From positions 1 to 64,000 of the forward strand of contig DASVBY010000002.1 in the NCBI GenBank assembly GCA_036381895.1: a stretch of DNA of 64,000 bases, written 5' to 3'. The stretch is from JACQFZ01 sp036381895 (GTDB lineage: Bacteria; Pseudomonadota; Gammaproteobacteria; Acidiferrobacterales; Sulfurifustaceae). Below, one piece after another: positions 45,388-54,713 of the stretch. Position 1 is the first letter of the stretch. Each line of letters opens with the position of its first letter. The translations under genes were made by a program, and so were the position numbers. The notes beneath the pieces were generated by a model, which was not told where the DNA came from, did not search any database, and was given only the letters and a program-made list of their open reading frames with translations.

Positions 45388-46254
45388 ATGCATTACGCCC
45401 AAGTCTTCATCAACGGCCTGATGCTCGGCGGCCTGTACGCCTGCATCGCCGTCGGATTCTCGCTCGTCTGGGGCGTGCTCAACGTCATCAACATCCTGCA
45501 CGGGACCTTCGTGGTGCTCGGCTCGTACGTCGCCTATTTCAGCTACGTGCACCTCGGATTGCACCCGTTCCTGTCGATTCCGATTTCGGGCGCGGTGCTG
45601 TTCGTGTTCGCGTACCTGGTCCAGCGCGGAGTCATCAACCGCGTGATGGGTGCACCCGTGCTGACGACGCTGGTGCTGACCTTCGGGCTCGATTTGCTGC
45701 TCAACAACGCGGCGCTGCTCGCGTTCTCCGCCGACTACCGCACGGTGCAGCTCGCGAACCCGCTCGGCAGCAAGATCGTCGCCGGACTGATCCTGCCGCT
45801 CGAGCGCGTCTGGGCGATGGCGCTCGCGCTCGGCCTCACGGGTCTGCTCTACCTCGTGCTGATGCGTTCGAAGACCGGCCGCGCGATCGTCGCCGTGCGC
45901 ATGGACGCCGAAGCCGCGGCGCTCATGGGCGTGAACGTACGCCGCACCTACGCGATCACGTTCGGGCTCGGCGCGCTCATGGCGGGCGCGGCCGGGAGCC
46001 TCCTCAGCCTCATCTTTCCGATCTCGCCGCTCAACAGCGGCGAGTTCCTCGGACTCGCGTTCGTCGCGTGCGTGCTCGGCGGCCTCGGCACCGTGCCGGG
46101 GGCGATGATCGGCGGGCTCGCGCTCGGCGTGATCCAGAGCTTCGGGGCGAGCCTGATCGGCGCCGAGCACGGGCTCACGGTCGCGTTCGTGCTGCTCGTG
46201 CTGCTGCTCATCTTCCGGCCGACCGGCATCATGGGCCGCAAGGGGTACGAATGA
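45388..46254 (+). CDS. LivH-type ABC transporter permease
   Basis: A 288-residue inner-membrane permease with about eight helices. The family signature is intact: NGLMLGGLYACIAVGFSLVWGVLNVINILHG at the N-terminus and GLGTVPGAMIGGLALGVIQSF near the end. It pairs with the LivM protein encoded next, whose start overlaps its stop by four bases. The ATG at 45388 is the best start; upstream codons in frame are a low-complexity stretch. Confidence 0.92.
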   Translation: MHYAQVFINGLMLGGLYACIAVGFSLVWGVLNVINILHGTFVVLGSYVAYFSYVHLGLHPFLSIPISGAVLFVFAYLVQRGVINRVMGAPVLTTLVLTFGLDLLLNNAALLAFSADYRTVQLANPLGSKIVAGLILPLERVWAMALALGLTGLLYLVLMRSKTGRAIVAVRMDAEAAALMGVNVRRTYAITFGLGALMAGAAGSLLSLIFPISPLNSGEFLGLAFVACVLGGLGTVPGAMIGGLALGVIQSFGASLIGAEHGLTVAFVLLVLLLIFRPTGIMGRKGYE

Positions 46255-47210
46255 AGCGCATCGCCCTTACCGCCGCCGGCATCGCCGTCGTCGCGGCGCT
46301 GCCGGTGCTCGGCGACAACTACCTGCTGCGGCTCGGCACCATGTTCGGCATGTACGCCGTGCTCGCGCTCTCGTGGAACATCATCGGCGGCTTCGCCGGC
46401 TACCCTTCCTTCGCCACGGCGGCGTTCTTCGGGCTCGGCGCCTACACCGGGGCGCTGCTGCAGGGCGCGGGCGTTCCGATGCCGCTCGCGTGGGCGGCCG
46501 CCTGCCTCGCGGCGGCCCTGTTCGCGGCGGCGCTCGGCATCGCGATCCTGCACCTGAAGGGCCACTACTTCGCGATCGCCAGCCTCGTGGTCGGGGAGGT
46601 GCTGCTCGAGATCGCGACGTCGTGGACCGACCTCACCGGCGGCGGTACCGGCCTCAACCTGCCGATCATCCGTATCTCGGTCGACGCGCAGGCGCGGCTC
46701 TTCTTCTGGGCGATGCTCACCCTCGGGGTGCTGACGCTGACACTCACCTGGGCGGTCGCCTCGAGCCGCCTCGGCTTCGGGCTGCAGTGCATCCGCCAGA
46801 ACGAGGACGCGGCGGCGATGGTCGGCGTCAACACCACGCTCTACAAGGTGATCGCCTTCACGCTGTCGGCGCTCTTCGTCGGCGGGGCCGGCGCGATGTA
46901 CGCCTCCTGGGTGTTCTATATCGAGCCGCCGGACGTCTTCCACATCCTGACGTCGGTCAAGCCGATCGTGATCGCCCTGCTCGGCGGCGCCGGCACCGTC
47001 TTCGGCCCGGTGCTCGGCGCGGCCGTGTTCCTCGTGACCGAGGAGCTGGTGTGGCGGAACTTCCTCGACGTTCACGCGGCCGTTCTGGGGCTCATCATCG
47101 TCGTGCTCACTTTCTTCCTGCCGCGCGGCATCCTCGGGCTGGTGCGGCGCCGGCCGGCCCCGCCGGCGCCGGGCGCCGCGCCGCTCGCGGTGGGACGGGA
47201 GGCGCCATGA
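46251..47210 (+). CDS. LivM-type ABC transporter permease
   Basis: A 319-residue inner-membrane permease. Conserved family blocks are WNIIGGFAGYPSFATAAFFGLGAY, LHLKGHYFAIASL, LTGGGTGL and the transporter loop GGAGTVFGPVLGAAVF. It overlaps both the gene before and the gene after by ATGA, so livH-livM-livG are translated as a coupled block. It forms the channel with LivH. Confidence 0.92.
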   Translation: MKRIALTAAGIAVVAALPVLGDNYLLRLGTMFGMYAVLALSWNIIGGFAGYPSFATAAFFGLGAYTGALLQGAGVPMPLAWAAACLAAALFAAALGIAILHLKGHYFAIASLVVGEVLLEIATSWTDLTGGGTGLNLPIIRISVDAQARLFFWAMLTLGVLTLTLTWAVASSRLGFGLQCIRQNEDAAAMVGVNTTLYKVIAFTLSALFVGGAGAMYASWVFYIEPPDVFHILTSVKPIVIALLGGAGTVFGPVLGAAVFLVTEELVWRNFLDVHAAVLGLIIVVLTFFLPRGILGLVRRRPAPPAPGAAPLAVGREAP

Positions 47211-47965
47211 GCAAGATCCTCACGCTCGAGCGGGTGTCCTGCCGCTTCGGCGGGCTCATGGCGCTCTCCGAAGTCGATCTCGCGGTGCGGCCGGGCGAAG
47301 TGCTCGGGCTCATCGGGCCGAACGGCGCCGGCAAGACCACGCTCGTCAACGTCATCACCGGCGTCTACCGTCCCTCGAGCGGGCGGGTCGTGTTCGACGG
47401 CCGGCGCATCGACGGGCTCAAGACCTACCAGATCGCGCGCCTCGGGATCGCGCGCACGTACCAGATCGTGCAGCCGTTCCCGGACATGACCGTGATCGAG
47501 AACGTGATGGCGCCGGCGGTGTTCGGGCCGCACGCCTGCGGCATGACCGAGGCGCGCCGCAAGGCGCAGGAGGCGCTCGAGTTCGTGGGCCTCGGCGCGC
47601 ACGCGCACGTGCGCGCCTCCGAGCTCACGCTCGCCGGACGCAAGCGCCTCGAGCTCGCGAAGGGGCTCGCCATGGACCCGCGGGTGCTGCTGCTCGACGA
47701 GGTCAACGCCGGGCTCAACCCGGCGGAGATCGACGTCGCGCTCGAGCTGATCCGCCGGATCGCCGAGCGCGGGGTCACCATCATCATCATCGAGCATCTC
47801 ATGAAAGTCGTGATGACCCTGTGCCACCGCATCGTGGTGCTGCACCACGGCGCCAAGATCGCCGAAGGCACGGCGGCGGAGATCGGCCGCGATCCGCACG
47901 TGATCGAGGCCTATCTCGGCCACCGCTATGCGCGCGCGCAGGGTGGGGAGGCGCCAGGTGGCTGA
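47207..47965 (+). CDS. LivG-type ABC transporter ATP-binding protein
   Basis: A 252-residue ATPase. Walker A is GPNGAGKT, the Q-loop lies in ARTYQIVQPFPDMTV, the signature is the LivG variant LTLAGRKRLELAKGLA and Walker B is VLLLDEVNAGLNP. Such ATPases couple ATP hydrolysis to import through the LivHM channel. It starts in the stop of livM and ends eight bases into livF. Confidence 0.93.
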   Translation: MSKILTLERVSCRFGGLMALSEVDLAVRPGEVLGLIGPNGAGKTTLVNVITGVYRPSSGRVVFDGRRIDGLKTYQIARLGIARTYQIVQPFPDMTVIENVMAPAVFGPHACGMTEARRKAQEALEFVGLGAHAHVRASELTLAGRKRLELAKGLAMDPRVLLLDEVNAGLNPAEIDVALELIRRIAERGVTIIIIEHLMKVVMTLCHRIVVLHHGAKIAEGTAAEIGRDPHVIEAYLGHRYARAQGGEAPGG

Positions 47966-48680
47966 ACCGCTGCTCCAGATCGAAGGCCTCGAGAGCGGCT
48001 ACGGCGACATCCAGGTGCTCTGGGGCGTCGACCTCGCCGTGCACGCCGGCGAGATCGTCTGCCTCATCGGTTCCAACGGCGCCGGCAAGACGACGCTGCT
48101 CAAGACCGTGGCCGGGCTGATCGTGCCGAAGGCCGGCACGGTGCGCGTCGCGGGCGCAGTGGTCGCCGGCCGCGGCTGCGAGCCGGTGCTGCGCGCCGGC
48201 GTCACCCTCGTGCCCGAGGGGCGGCGGCTGTTCCCGACCATGTCCGTGCGCGACAACCTGCTGATGGGTGCGTACCTGCGCCCGGCCAGCGACCCGGGCG
48301 TGCGCGAGGATCTCGAGCGCGTCATGACGATCTTCCCGCGGCTGCGCGAGCGCGCGCGCCAGGACGCCGGCACCCTCTCCGGCGGCGAGCAGCAGATGTG
48401 CGCGATCGGCCGCGGCATCATGAGCCGGCCGCGGCTGCTCATGATCGACGAGCTGTCGCTCGGGCTCGCGCCGCGCGCGGTCGAGCTGCTGAGCGAGGCG
48501 CTGCTCGAGATCAACCGCAGCGGTATTTCGATCCTGCTCGTCGAGCAGGACGTGATGACGGCGCTCGATCTGTCGCACCGCGGCTACGTGCTCGACCGCG
48601 GCCGCGTGGTCATGAGCGGTGACGCGCGCACGCTCGCCGCCGCGCCCGAGGTGCGCGAAGCCTACGTCGGCATGTCGTAG
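47958..48680 (+). CDS. LivF-type ABC transporter ATP-binding protein
   Basis: A 240-residue ATPase, the second of the pair. Walker A is GSNGAGKT, the signature is LSGGEQQMCAIGR and Walker B is RLLMIDELSLGLAP. The start is a GTG at 47958 preceded by GGGAGGCG. It completes the five-gene importer; the next gene, an aldehyde dehydrogenase, follows after 26 bases with its own GGAGGAA site. Confidence 0.93.
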   Translation: MAEPLLQIEGLESGYGDIQVLWGVDLAVHAGEIVCLIGSNGAGKTTLLKTVAGLIVPKAGTVRVAGAVVAGRGCEPVLRAGVTLVPEGRRLFPTMSVRDNLLMGAYLRPASDPGVREDLERVMTIFPRLRERARQDAGTLSGGEQQMCAIGRGIMSRPRLLMIDELSLGLAPRAVELLSEALLEINRSGISILLVEQDVMTALDLSHRGYVLDRGRVVMSGDARTLAAAPEVREAYVGMS

Positions 48681-48706
48681 CGCCATTCAACGACGGAGGA
48701 AGCATC

Positions 48707-50188
48707 ATGAGCGTTTCCGCGAAGAGCGCACCCGCGCGCGTCGATACCATCCGCTGTCCGTACGACGGCCACGTGGTCGGCGAAATGCCGGTCGCCGGCG
48801 AGGCCGAAGTCGAGCAGGCCGTGCAGCAGGCGCTGGCCGCGTTCCAGGTGACGCGCCGGCTGCCGCGCTTCGCGCGTGCCGACATCCTCGACCGGACCGC
48901 GGATCTGCTCGAGCGGCGGCGCGACGAGGTGGTGCGGCTCATCGCCGCCGAGGCCGGAAAGCCGCTGTACGACGCGCGCGGCGAGGTGTCGCGTTCGCTG
49001 TTCAATCTGCGCAACGCCGCGCGCGAGGCGCGCGCGTTCGCGGGCCACGAGGTGCCGCTCGACGTCGACGCCGGCGTGTTCGAGTACCAGACCGCGTCGC
49101 CGAGCGGCGCGCGGCTCGATCTCGGCGCGGCCGACATCGAGACGCTCGCGCGCCTCGGCCGCCGCTTCGGCATCGCCCGGCGCTTTCCGATCGGCGTGGT
49201 GCTCGCGATCACGCCGTTCAACTTCCCGCTGAACCTCGTGCTGCACAAGGTCGCGCCCGCGATCGCGGTCGGCAACAGCGTCGTCCTGAAGCCCGCGCCG
49301 CAGACGCCGCTCACGAGCCGCCTGCTCGCGGAGATCATGGCGGAAGCGGGCCTGCCCGCGGGCGCGCTCAACGTCGTGCACTGCGACGTGCCGCTCGCGG
49401 AGAAGCTCGTGCGCGACGAGCGCATCGCCATGGTGACCTTCACCGGCAGCGCCAAGGTCGGCTGGCACATCAAGAACATCGCCGGCAAGAAGAAGGTCGC
49501 GCTCGAGCTCGGCGGCAACGGCGCGGTGATCGTGGCGCCGGACGCCGACGTCGCCTTCGCCGCGGCGCGCTGCGTGCGCGGCGGCGTCGTGTACGGCGGC
49601 CAGTACTGCATCGGCGTGCAGCGCATCTACGCGCACCGCGACGTCTACGGGCGCTTCGAGCAGGAGCTGCTCGCGCGGCTGCGCGCCTGCCGCCCCGGCA
49701 ACCCGCTCGAGGAAGGGGTCGACGTCGGGCCGGTGATCGACGAGGACGCGGCCAAGCGCATCGAGAGCTGGATCGAGGAGGCGGTCGCGGGCGGCGCGCG
49801 CGTGCTCGCGGGCGGCAGGCGCCACGGCGCCGTGATCGAGCCGACGCTGCTCACGAACACGCGCCCCGAGATGAAGGTCGAGTGCGAAGAGATCTTCGGG
49901 CCGGTGATGACGCTCACCCGCGTCGACGATCTCGACGAGGCCGTGCGCCTCGCGGCCGCCTCGCGCTACGGGCTGCAGGGCGGCTTCTTCACCAACGATC
50001 TCCGGCGCGCCTTCCGCGCGCTCGAGGAATGGGACGTCGGCGGGCTCATGATCAACGACGTGCCGATCTACCGCATCGACAGCATGCCGTTCGGCGGCTG
50101 GAAGGATTCGGGTTTCGGGCGCGAGGGCACGCGCTACGCCATGGAAAGCATGACCGACATCAAGTTTCTCGTGGTCAACTACGGCTGA
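48707..50188 (+). CDS. NAD(P)-dependent aldehyde dehydrogenase
   Basis: A 493-residue oxidoreductase that turns an aldehyde into the carboxylic acid. The catalytic Cys is C301 (GGQYCIGVQRIY), the general base Glu is E267 (ALELGGNGAV) and the cofactor region is FTGSAKVGWHIK. The sequence looks nearer the lactaldehyde, succinate-semialdehyde and phosphonoacetaldehyde dehydrogenase group than betaine-aldehyde types. It lies in the plus-strand catabolic series. If the CnbZ-like gene nearby is correctly named, this could oxidise a ring-cleavage semialdehyde. That is inference. Confidence 0.9.
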   Translation: MSVSAKSAPARVDTIRCPYDGHVVGEMPVAGEAEVEQAVQQALAAFQVTRRLPRFARADILDRTADLLERRRDEVVRLIAAEAGKPLYDARGEVSRSLFNLRNAAREARAFAGHEVPLDVDAGVFEYQTASPSGARLDLGAADIETLARLGRRFGIARRFPIGVVLAITPFNFPLNLVLHKVAPAIAVGNSVVLKPAPQTPLTSRLLAEIMAEAGLPAGALNVVHCDVPLAEKLVRDERIAMVTFTGSAKVGWHIKNIAGKKKVALELGGNGAVIVAPDADVAFAAARCVRGGVVYGGQYCIGVQRIYAHRDVYGRFEQELLARLRACRPGNPLEEGVDVGPVIDEDAAKRIESWIEEAVAGGARVLAGGRRHGAVIEPTLLTNTRPEMKVECEEIFGPVMTLTRVDDLDEAVRLAAASRYGLQGGFFTNDLRRAFRALEEWDVGGLMINDVPIYRIDSMPFGGWKDSGFGREGTRYAMESMTDIKFLVVNYG

Positions 50189-50191
50189 GCG

Positions 50192-51005
50192 ATGGCGGCA
50201 CTGCGGGTAGCCATCGCCGGGCTCGGCGCCATCGGATTCCGGGTCGCGGCCGCCCTCGACCGCGGCATCGAGGGGCTCACGCTGAGCGCCGTCGCCGCGC
50301 GCGACCGCGAGGCCGCGCAGGCGCGCATCGCAAGACTGCGCGCGCGCCCGGCGGTCATGCCGCTCGCGCGCCTCGCGGACGACGCCGACGTCGTCGTCGA
50401 ATGCCTGCCGCCGGCCGCGTTTCTCGAAGCGGCGCGGCCGATCCTCGAGCGGGGCGGCGTGCTCGTGCCGGCGAGCGTCGGGGCGCTGCTCGCGCACGAA
50501 GCGGAGTGCCGCGCGGCTGCGGCGCGCACCGGCGCGCGCATCGTGGTGCCGTCGGGCGCGATCGTCGGCCTCGACGGGCTGCGCGCGGCCGCGGAAGCCG
50601 GGCTCGAGGAGGTGCGCATGGTGACGCGCAAACCGCCCGCCTCCTTCGGTCCCGAAGTGCGCATCGAGGGCCGGTCCGTGGCGACGGGCGAGATCAAGGA
50701 GCCGGTCCGGCTTCTTCGCGGGCAGTGCGCGCGATGCGATCCGGCTGCTGCCCGTCAACGTGAACGTCGCGGCGGCGGTGAGCCTCGCCGGCCTCGGCGC
50801 CGATCGCACCGCGGTCGAGGTCTGGGCCGATCCGGCCGTCGATCGCAACCACCACGAGGTGCACGTGCGCTCGACCGTCGGCGCCTTCAGCGCCGCGGTC
50901 GACAACCTGCCGGATCGGGAGAACCCGAAGACGAGCGCGATCACGGCCTACAGCATCGTCGCCGCGCTGCGGCGCCTGGTCGAGCCGCTTGCGGTCGGCT
51001 CCTGA
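50192..51005 (+). pseudogene. Frameshifted aspartate-dehydrogenase-like gene (DUF108 family)
   Basis: The first 170 codons give an NAD-binding domain (VAIAGLGAIGFRVAAAL, VVECLPPAAF, GAIVGLDGLRAA) that matches the aspartate dehydrogenase family. At about 50708 the frame changes: one extra C in CCGGTCCGGCTTCTTC moves translation out of frame. Skipping it continues as FFAGSARDAIRLLPVNVNVA, and the second part ends with the family C-terminus (VDNLPDRENPKTSAITAYSIV). Total length is about 271 codons, normal for the family. One slip in the read or a real mutation would explain it. Confidence 0.8.
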
Positions 51006-51039
51006 GGAGGCAGCAACAGTGAAGACGAGGAGAAGTTGA

Positions 51040-51798
51040 ATGTCAGGTCCAGTGGCGAAGTTCGCACAAGGCAACTACTCGTACATTCCGGCGGTGTTCC
51101 AGTACTCCGCCGGGGTGGCGGCGGAGCCCGGCTACGCCATCGAGCGGGTGCGCTTCGCGCGGCCGGTGCCGCTGCGCGAAGGCTTCGAGCACATCGCCGA
51201 GGTACTGCAGGCCGCGGGGCGGCCGCTCACGGCGTTCTGCGCCTGCGAGCTGCGCTCCCCGGGCCAGTTCACGGAGGAAGGGTTCCGCGCGTTCAACCGC
51301 GAGTACGTGCAGGTGCTCGAGCAGTGGGGGCTCTTCGACGGCAAGGCGAACACGGTCGCGCGCAGCAACGTCTGTCCGGAGCTCGATCCGCCCGCCGAGC
51401 CGAGCTTCTATGCGTTTTCGTACACCGTGCCCCGCGCCGGTGCGCCGCGCTCCTTCGTGATCGCGGGCAGCGCCGAGGTTCCCGAGGGCAAGGGCGACTA
51501 CCGCGACCACATCGTGCGCCGCGGCGACGTGAGCCCCGAGGCGCTGCGCGAGAAGGCGCGCTTCGTGCTCGACGAAATGGAGCGGCGCATGCACGCCTTC
51601 GGCGCCGGCTGGAAGGACGCGACGGGGGCGCAGCTCTACACGGTGCACGACATCCATCCGTTCCTCGCCGAGGAGCTCGGGCGCCGCGGCGCGCTGCGCC
51701 ACGGCCTCACCTGGCACTACACGCGTCCGCCCGTGGTCGAGCTCGAGTACGAGATGGATTGCCGGGGCGTGCACGCCGAGCGCGTGCTCGAAACGTGA
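51040..51798 (+). CDS. Conserved protein resembling CnbZ-type aminomuconate deaminases
   Basis: A 252-residue cytosolic protein. Landmarks are FAQGNYSYIPAVFQYS, GYAIERVRF, PLTAFCACELRSPGQF, NVCPELDPPAEPSFYAFSYT, EVPEGKGDYRDHIVRRG, TVHDIHPFLAEEL and VELEYEMDCRGVH. From memory this matches a family that includes CnbZ, a 2-amino-5-chloromuconate deaminase of the chloronitrobenzene pathway, and many uncharacterised neighbours. Many genomes keep it beside aldehyde dehydrogenase and amidase-type genes, as here. I have not been able to check the match. The ATG at 51040 follows GAGGAGAAG. Confidence 0.75.
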   Translation: MSGPVAKFAQGNYSYIPAVFQYSAGVAAEPGYAIERVRFARPVPLREGFEHIAEVLQAAGRPLTAFCACELRSPGQFTEEGFRAFNREYVQVLEQWGLFDGKANTVARSNVCPELDPPAEPSFYAFSYTVPRAGAPRSFVIAGSAEVPEGKGDYRDHIVRRGDVSPEALREKARFVLDEMERRMHAFGAGWKDATGAQLYTVHDIHPFLAEELGRRGALRHGLTWHYTRPPVVELEYEMDCRGVHAERVLET

Positions 51799-51847
51799 GC
51801 CCGCGCGTGACACACTCTCGCCGCATCGCGCTCACAGGAGGAACGAC

Positions 51848-52690
51848 ATGAAGCTGCTGCGCTATGGCGCCCCGGGCCGCGAGAAGCCCGGCCTGCTCGC
51901 CGACGACGGAAGCATCCGCGATCTCTCGGCGCACGTCGCCGATATCGCCGGCCCGGTCCTGCGCAACGAGGGGCTGGCGAAGCTCCGCGGCATCGACCCG
52001 CGCACCCTGCCGCAGGTGCCGCCGGGAACGCGCATCGGCCCCTGCGTCGGCGGCGTCGGCAAGTTCGTCTGCATCGGCCTCAACTACGCCGATCACGCGG
52101 CGGAAGCCGGCATGCAGGCGCCGTCGGAGCCGATCGTGTTCCTCAAGGCGACGAGCGCGATCAGCGGCCCGTACGACGCGGTGCAGCTTCCGCGCGGCTC
52201 GCAGAAGACCGACTGGGAGGTGGAGCTCGGCGTCGTGATCGGCGAGCCCGGCAAGTACATCGAGGAGCGGCAGGCGCTCGAGCACGTCGCCGGCTACTGC
52301 GTCGTGAACGACGTCTCCGAGCGCGATTTTCAGCTCAACCGCGGCGGCCAGTGGGTGAAGGGCAAGAGCGCCGACACCTTCGGGCCGATCGGACCGTGGC
52401 TCGTGACGCGCGACGAGGTGCCGGATCCCCAGAATCTCGATCTGTGGCTCGAAGTCGACGGCGAGCGCGTGCAGCACGGCAATACCGCGAAGATGTTCTT
52501 CGGGGTCGCGCGCATCGTGAGCTACGTGAGCCAGTTCATGAGCCTGCAGCCGGGCGACGTGATCGCGACCGGGACGCCCGCCGGCGTCGGCATGGGCCAC
52601 AAGCCGCCGCGCTTCCTCAGGCCGGGAATGCGCATGCGCTTGGGCGTCGCCGGCCTGGGCGAGCAGGAGCAGCGAGTGATCGCCGGCTGA
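51848..52690 (+). CDS. Fumarylacetoacetate hydrolase (FAH) family protein
   Basis: A 280-residue enzyme with the FAH fold. The likely metal ligands are E124 and E126 (DWEVELGVVIG) and D155 (VNDVSERDFQ), with GLNYADHAAEA at the domain start. The family cleaves C-C or decarboxylates oxo-acids (ureidoglycolate lyase, 2-oxo-hept-3-ene-1,7-dioate or oxalocrotonate-type substrates). It is the last gene of the series. ACAGGAGG precedes the ATG at 51848. The true substrate cannot be read. Confidence 0.88.
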   Translation: MKLLRYGAPGREKPGLLADDGSIRDLSAHVADIAGPVLRNEGLAKLRGIDPRTLPQVPPGTRIGPCVGGVGKFVCIGLNYADHAAEAGMQAPSEPIVFLKATSAISGPYDAVQLPRGSQKTDWEVELGVVIGEPGKYIEERQALEHVAGYCVVNDVSERDFQLNRGGQWVKGKSADTFGPIGPWLVTRDEVPDPQNLDLWLEVDGERVQHGNTAKMFFGVARIVSYVSQFMSLQPGDVIATGTPAGVGMGHKPPRFLRPGMRMRLGVAGLGEQEQRVIAG

Positions 52691-52703
52691 GTCGGCCCGA
52701 GTC

Positions 52704-52824
52704 GTTTCGCGCCCCGCGCAGCGACTGCGGTGGTGCGTTGCCCGTGCCCGTTCGCTTCCCGAAGTCGTTGCCGGTTCTAGCTGTAGAACCCGTCATTGCG
52801 CGCCGAGCGAAGCACACGTAACGA
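52704..52824. repeat. Two copies of a REP-like intergenic repeat
   Basis: GTCGTTTCGCGCCCCGCGCA (52704-52723) and GTCATTGCGCGCCGAGCGAA (52792-52811) are related. The second resembles the widespread family that begins CGTCATTGCGAGCG and goes on AGCGAAGC. They lie after the last gene of the catabolic series and before the SulP gene. Confidence 0.4.
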
Positions 52825-52910
52825 CTCGTAGAGCCTGTTCCCCAAGATCCGGATCGGTCGAGCGCGACGGTAGTCGCGGCGGTCGACGGTTCCCGGGGTC
52901 GCGTTGGGGG

Positions 52911-54713
52911 TTACGCTGTGGTGGATGTTTTTCGCGGCGCGGTGCCGTCGAGGTACACCGCGAGCGGGCAGGGATCGCAGCCGTGCGTGTCGAGGCGCGC
53001 GAGGATGGCGCGCACCGCCGCGGGCGGCGAGGAGAAAACCGCCTCCTCGCCGATGGCGGAGCGAAGCGCCGGATGCCGCAGTATGGCGCCCGCGGGCACC
53101 TTGAATCCCGCGAAGTAAAGTGCGCCGCCGAGCGCCCGAAACCGCTCGGCTTGCTGCGCCAGCATCTCCGCGGCGGCGAGGTCGAGATGGTTCACGCCGC
53201 TTCCCACCAGCAGCGCGTACCGGTAGCCCTGATCGGTCAGCCGATACAGATAGCTGTCCACGTGTTCGACCGCACCGAAGAAAAGCGAGCCGTCGATACG
53301 CACGATCTTGAGCTGCGCGCATTCGGGCAGGCCCAGCCGCGCGACGCTGCGCAGCGGGAAACCCGGGCGGTCCGGCACGGGCGCTACGGGCACCAGCCGT
53401 GGACGCGCGGCGCCGCGCAGGAACAGGAACAGCGACAGCAGCACGCCGGCGTAGATCGCGAGCTCGAGGTGCAGCAGCAATGCGGCGGCGAACGTGACTC
53501 CGAGTACCAGCGAATCGGCGCGGCTGATGCGCAAGGTGCGGCGGATGCGGCCGACATCGATCAGGTTCCAGGAAATGAGCAGCACGATTCCGGCCACGGT
53601 GGGCAGCGGCAGAAATCGGGTCGCGCCGGGCGCTATCAGCAGCACCGCCAGTACGCTGAGCGCGGCCACGATCGCCGACAGCGGCGTGCGCGCGCCGGCG
53701 TCGTAGTTCGCGCCCGAGCGGGTGAACGAGCCCGAGGCGGCATAGCAGGAGAAGAAGCTGCCGACCAGGTTCGCCAGGCCCTGGCCCACGAATTCCTGGT
53801 TGCTGTCGAGGCGTTGACGCGAGCGGATTGCGACCGCACGTGCAGCGGACATCGCCTGCAGCAGGCCGAGCATGGCGAGCGCGAGCGCGCCCGAGGCGAG
53901 CGTGCGCACAGTCTCGAGTGGAACCGACGGCAGTGCGAACGCCGGCAGACCCGCCGGCAGCCGTCCCACCATATCCACGCCGCGTGCTTCGGCCCCGATC
54001 AGCGCGGCCAGGGCGGCGCTTGCGAGCATGCCGAGGAGCAGCGCCGGCCAGCGCGGGGCCAAATATTGCACCAGCGCGCCGACGCCGAGCGCGGTGACGC
54101 CGACGGCGACGGCAGACGGATTGACGGCGTCGAACCGCTCGGCGATCGCGGCGAGCGTGGCGACGAAGGAGAGATCGGCGGGCAGCTCGAGCCCGAGCAG
54201 GTATTTGACCTGGTTCGCGGCGATGAGGACGGCTGCGCCAGCGGTGAAGCCGATCACCACGGTATCCGAGATGAAGCTCACGACCGCGCCAAAGCGCAGC
54301 AGCGCCAGCGCGAGCTGCAGTACGCCGACCATGAGCGTCAGCGCGAGCGCCGTTTGCACATAGCTGCTGCTGCCGGGCAGCGCCAGTGCGCTGACGGTGC
54401 CGAGTATCACGATGGAGTTCGCTGCCGTGGGGCCGGTCACGGCGTGCCAGGAGCTGCCGAAGAGCGCGGCGAGGATAGCGGGGATGGTCGCCGTGTACAG
54501 GCCGTACTGTGGCGGGAGCCCGGCGATGAAGGCATAGGCGATGCCCTGAGGCAGGACGATAATGGCGCCGGTCAGCCCTGCGAGCAGATCGCTGCGTACT
54601 GTCTCCGGCGTCAGGCGCCGCCCCCAGCGCAGGAACGGCAGCCAGCGCTCGAGCCGTTTACCGATCGGAACGGGCGCAGTGCGCGCGCCGCCGCCCTGCG
54701 CGGCTCCCCTCAA
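52911..54713 (-). CDS. SulP family inorganic anion transporter with STAS domain
   Basis: A 600-residue inner-membrane transporter. About 11 or more helices precede a cytosolic STAS domain (about residues 460-590). Family landmarks are LLAGLTGAIIVLPQGIAYAFIAGLPPQYGLY, GPTAANSIVILG, SQRLDSNQEFVGQGLANLVGSFF and CYAASGSFTRSGAN. SulP proteins move sulfate, bicarbonate or other anions; substrate cannot be read. It is divergent from the MarR gene. GTGGT-CTCAT-ACCAC at 54792-54806 in the space between could be an operator. Start at ATG 54713. Confidence 0.9.
   Translation of the reverse strand: MRGAAQGGGARTAPVPIGKRLERWLPFLRWGRRLTPETVRSDLLAGLTGAIIVLPQGIAYAFIAGLPPQYGLYTATIPAILAALFGSSWHAVTGPTAANSIVILGTVSALALPGSSSYVQTALALTLMVGVLQLALALLRFGAVVSFISDTVVIGFTAGAAVLIAANQVKYLLGLELPADLSFVATLAAIAERFDAVNPSAVAVGVTALGVGALVQYLAPRWPALLLGMLASAALAALIGAEARGVDMVGRLPAGLPAFALPSVPLETVRTLASGALALAMLGLLQAMSAARAVAIRSRQRLDSNQEFVGQGLANLVGSFFSCYAASGSFTRSGANYDAGARTPLSAIVAALSVLAVLLIAPGATRFLPLPTVAGIVLLISWNLIDVGRIRRTLRISRADSLVLGVTFAAALLLHLELAIYAGVLLSLFLFLRGAARPRLVPVAPVPDRPGFPLRSVARLGLPECAQLKIVRIDGSLFFGAVEHVDSYLYRLTDQGYRYALLVGSGVNHLDLAAAEMLAQQAERFRALGGALYFAGFKVPAGAILRHPALRSAIGEEAVFSSPPAAVRAILARLDTHGCDPCPLAVYLDGTAPRKTSTTA

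Noticed and set aside
48619..50763. 714-codon plus-strand frame over the aldehyde dehydrogenase
   Set aside because: It is out of frame with the dehydrogenase and is almost purely Arg/Ala/Gly; no ribosome site.
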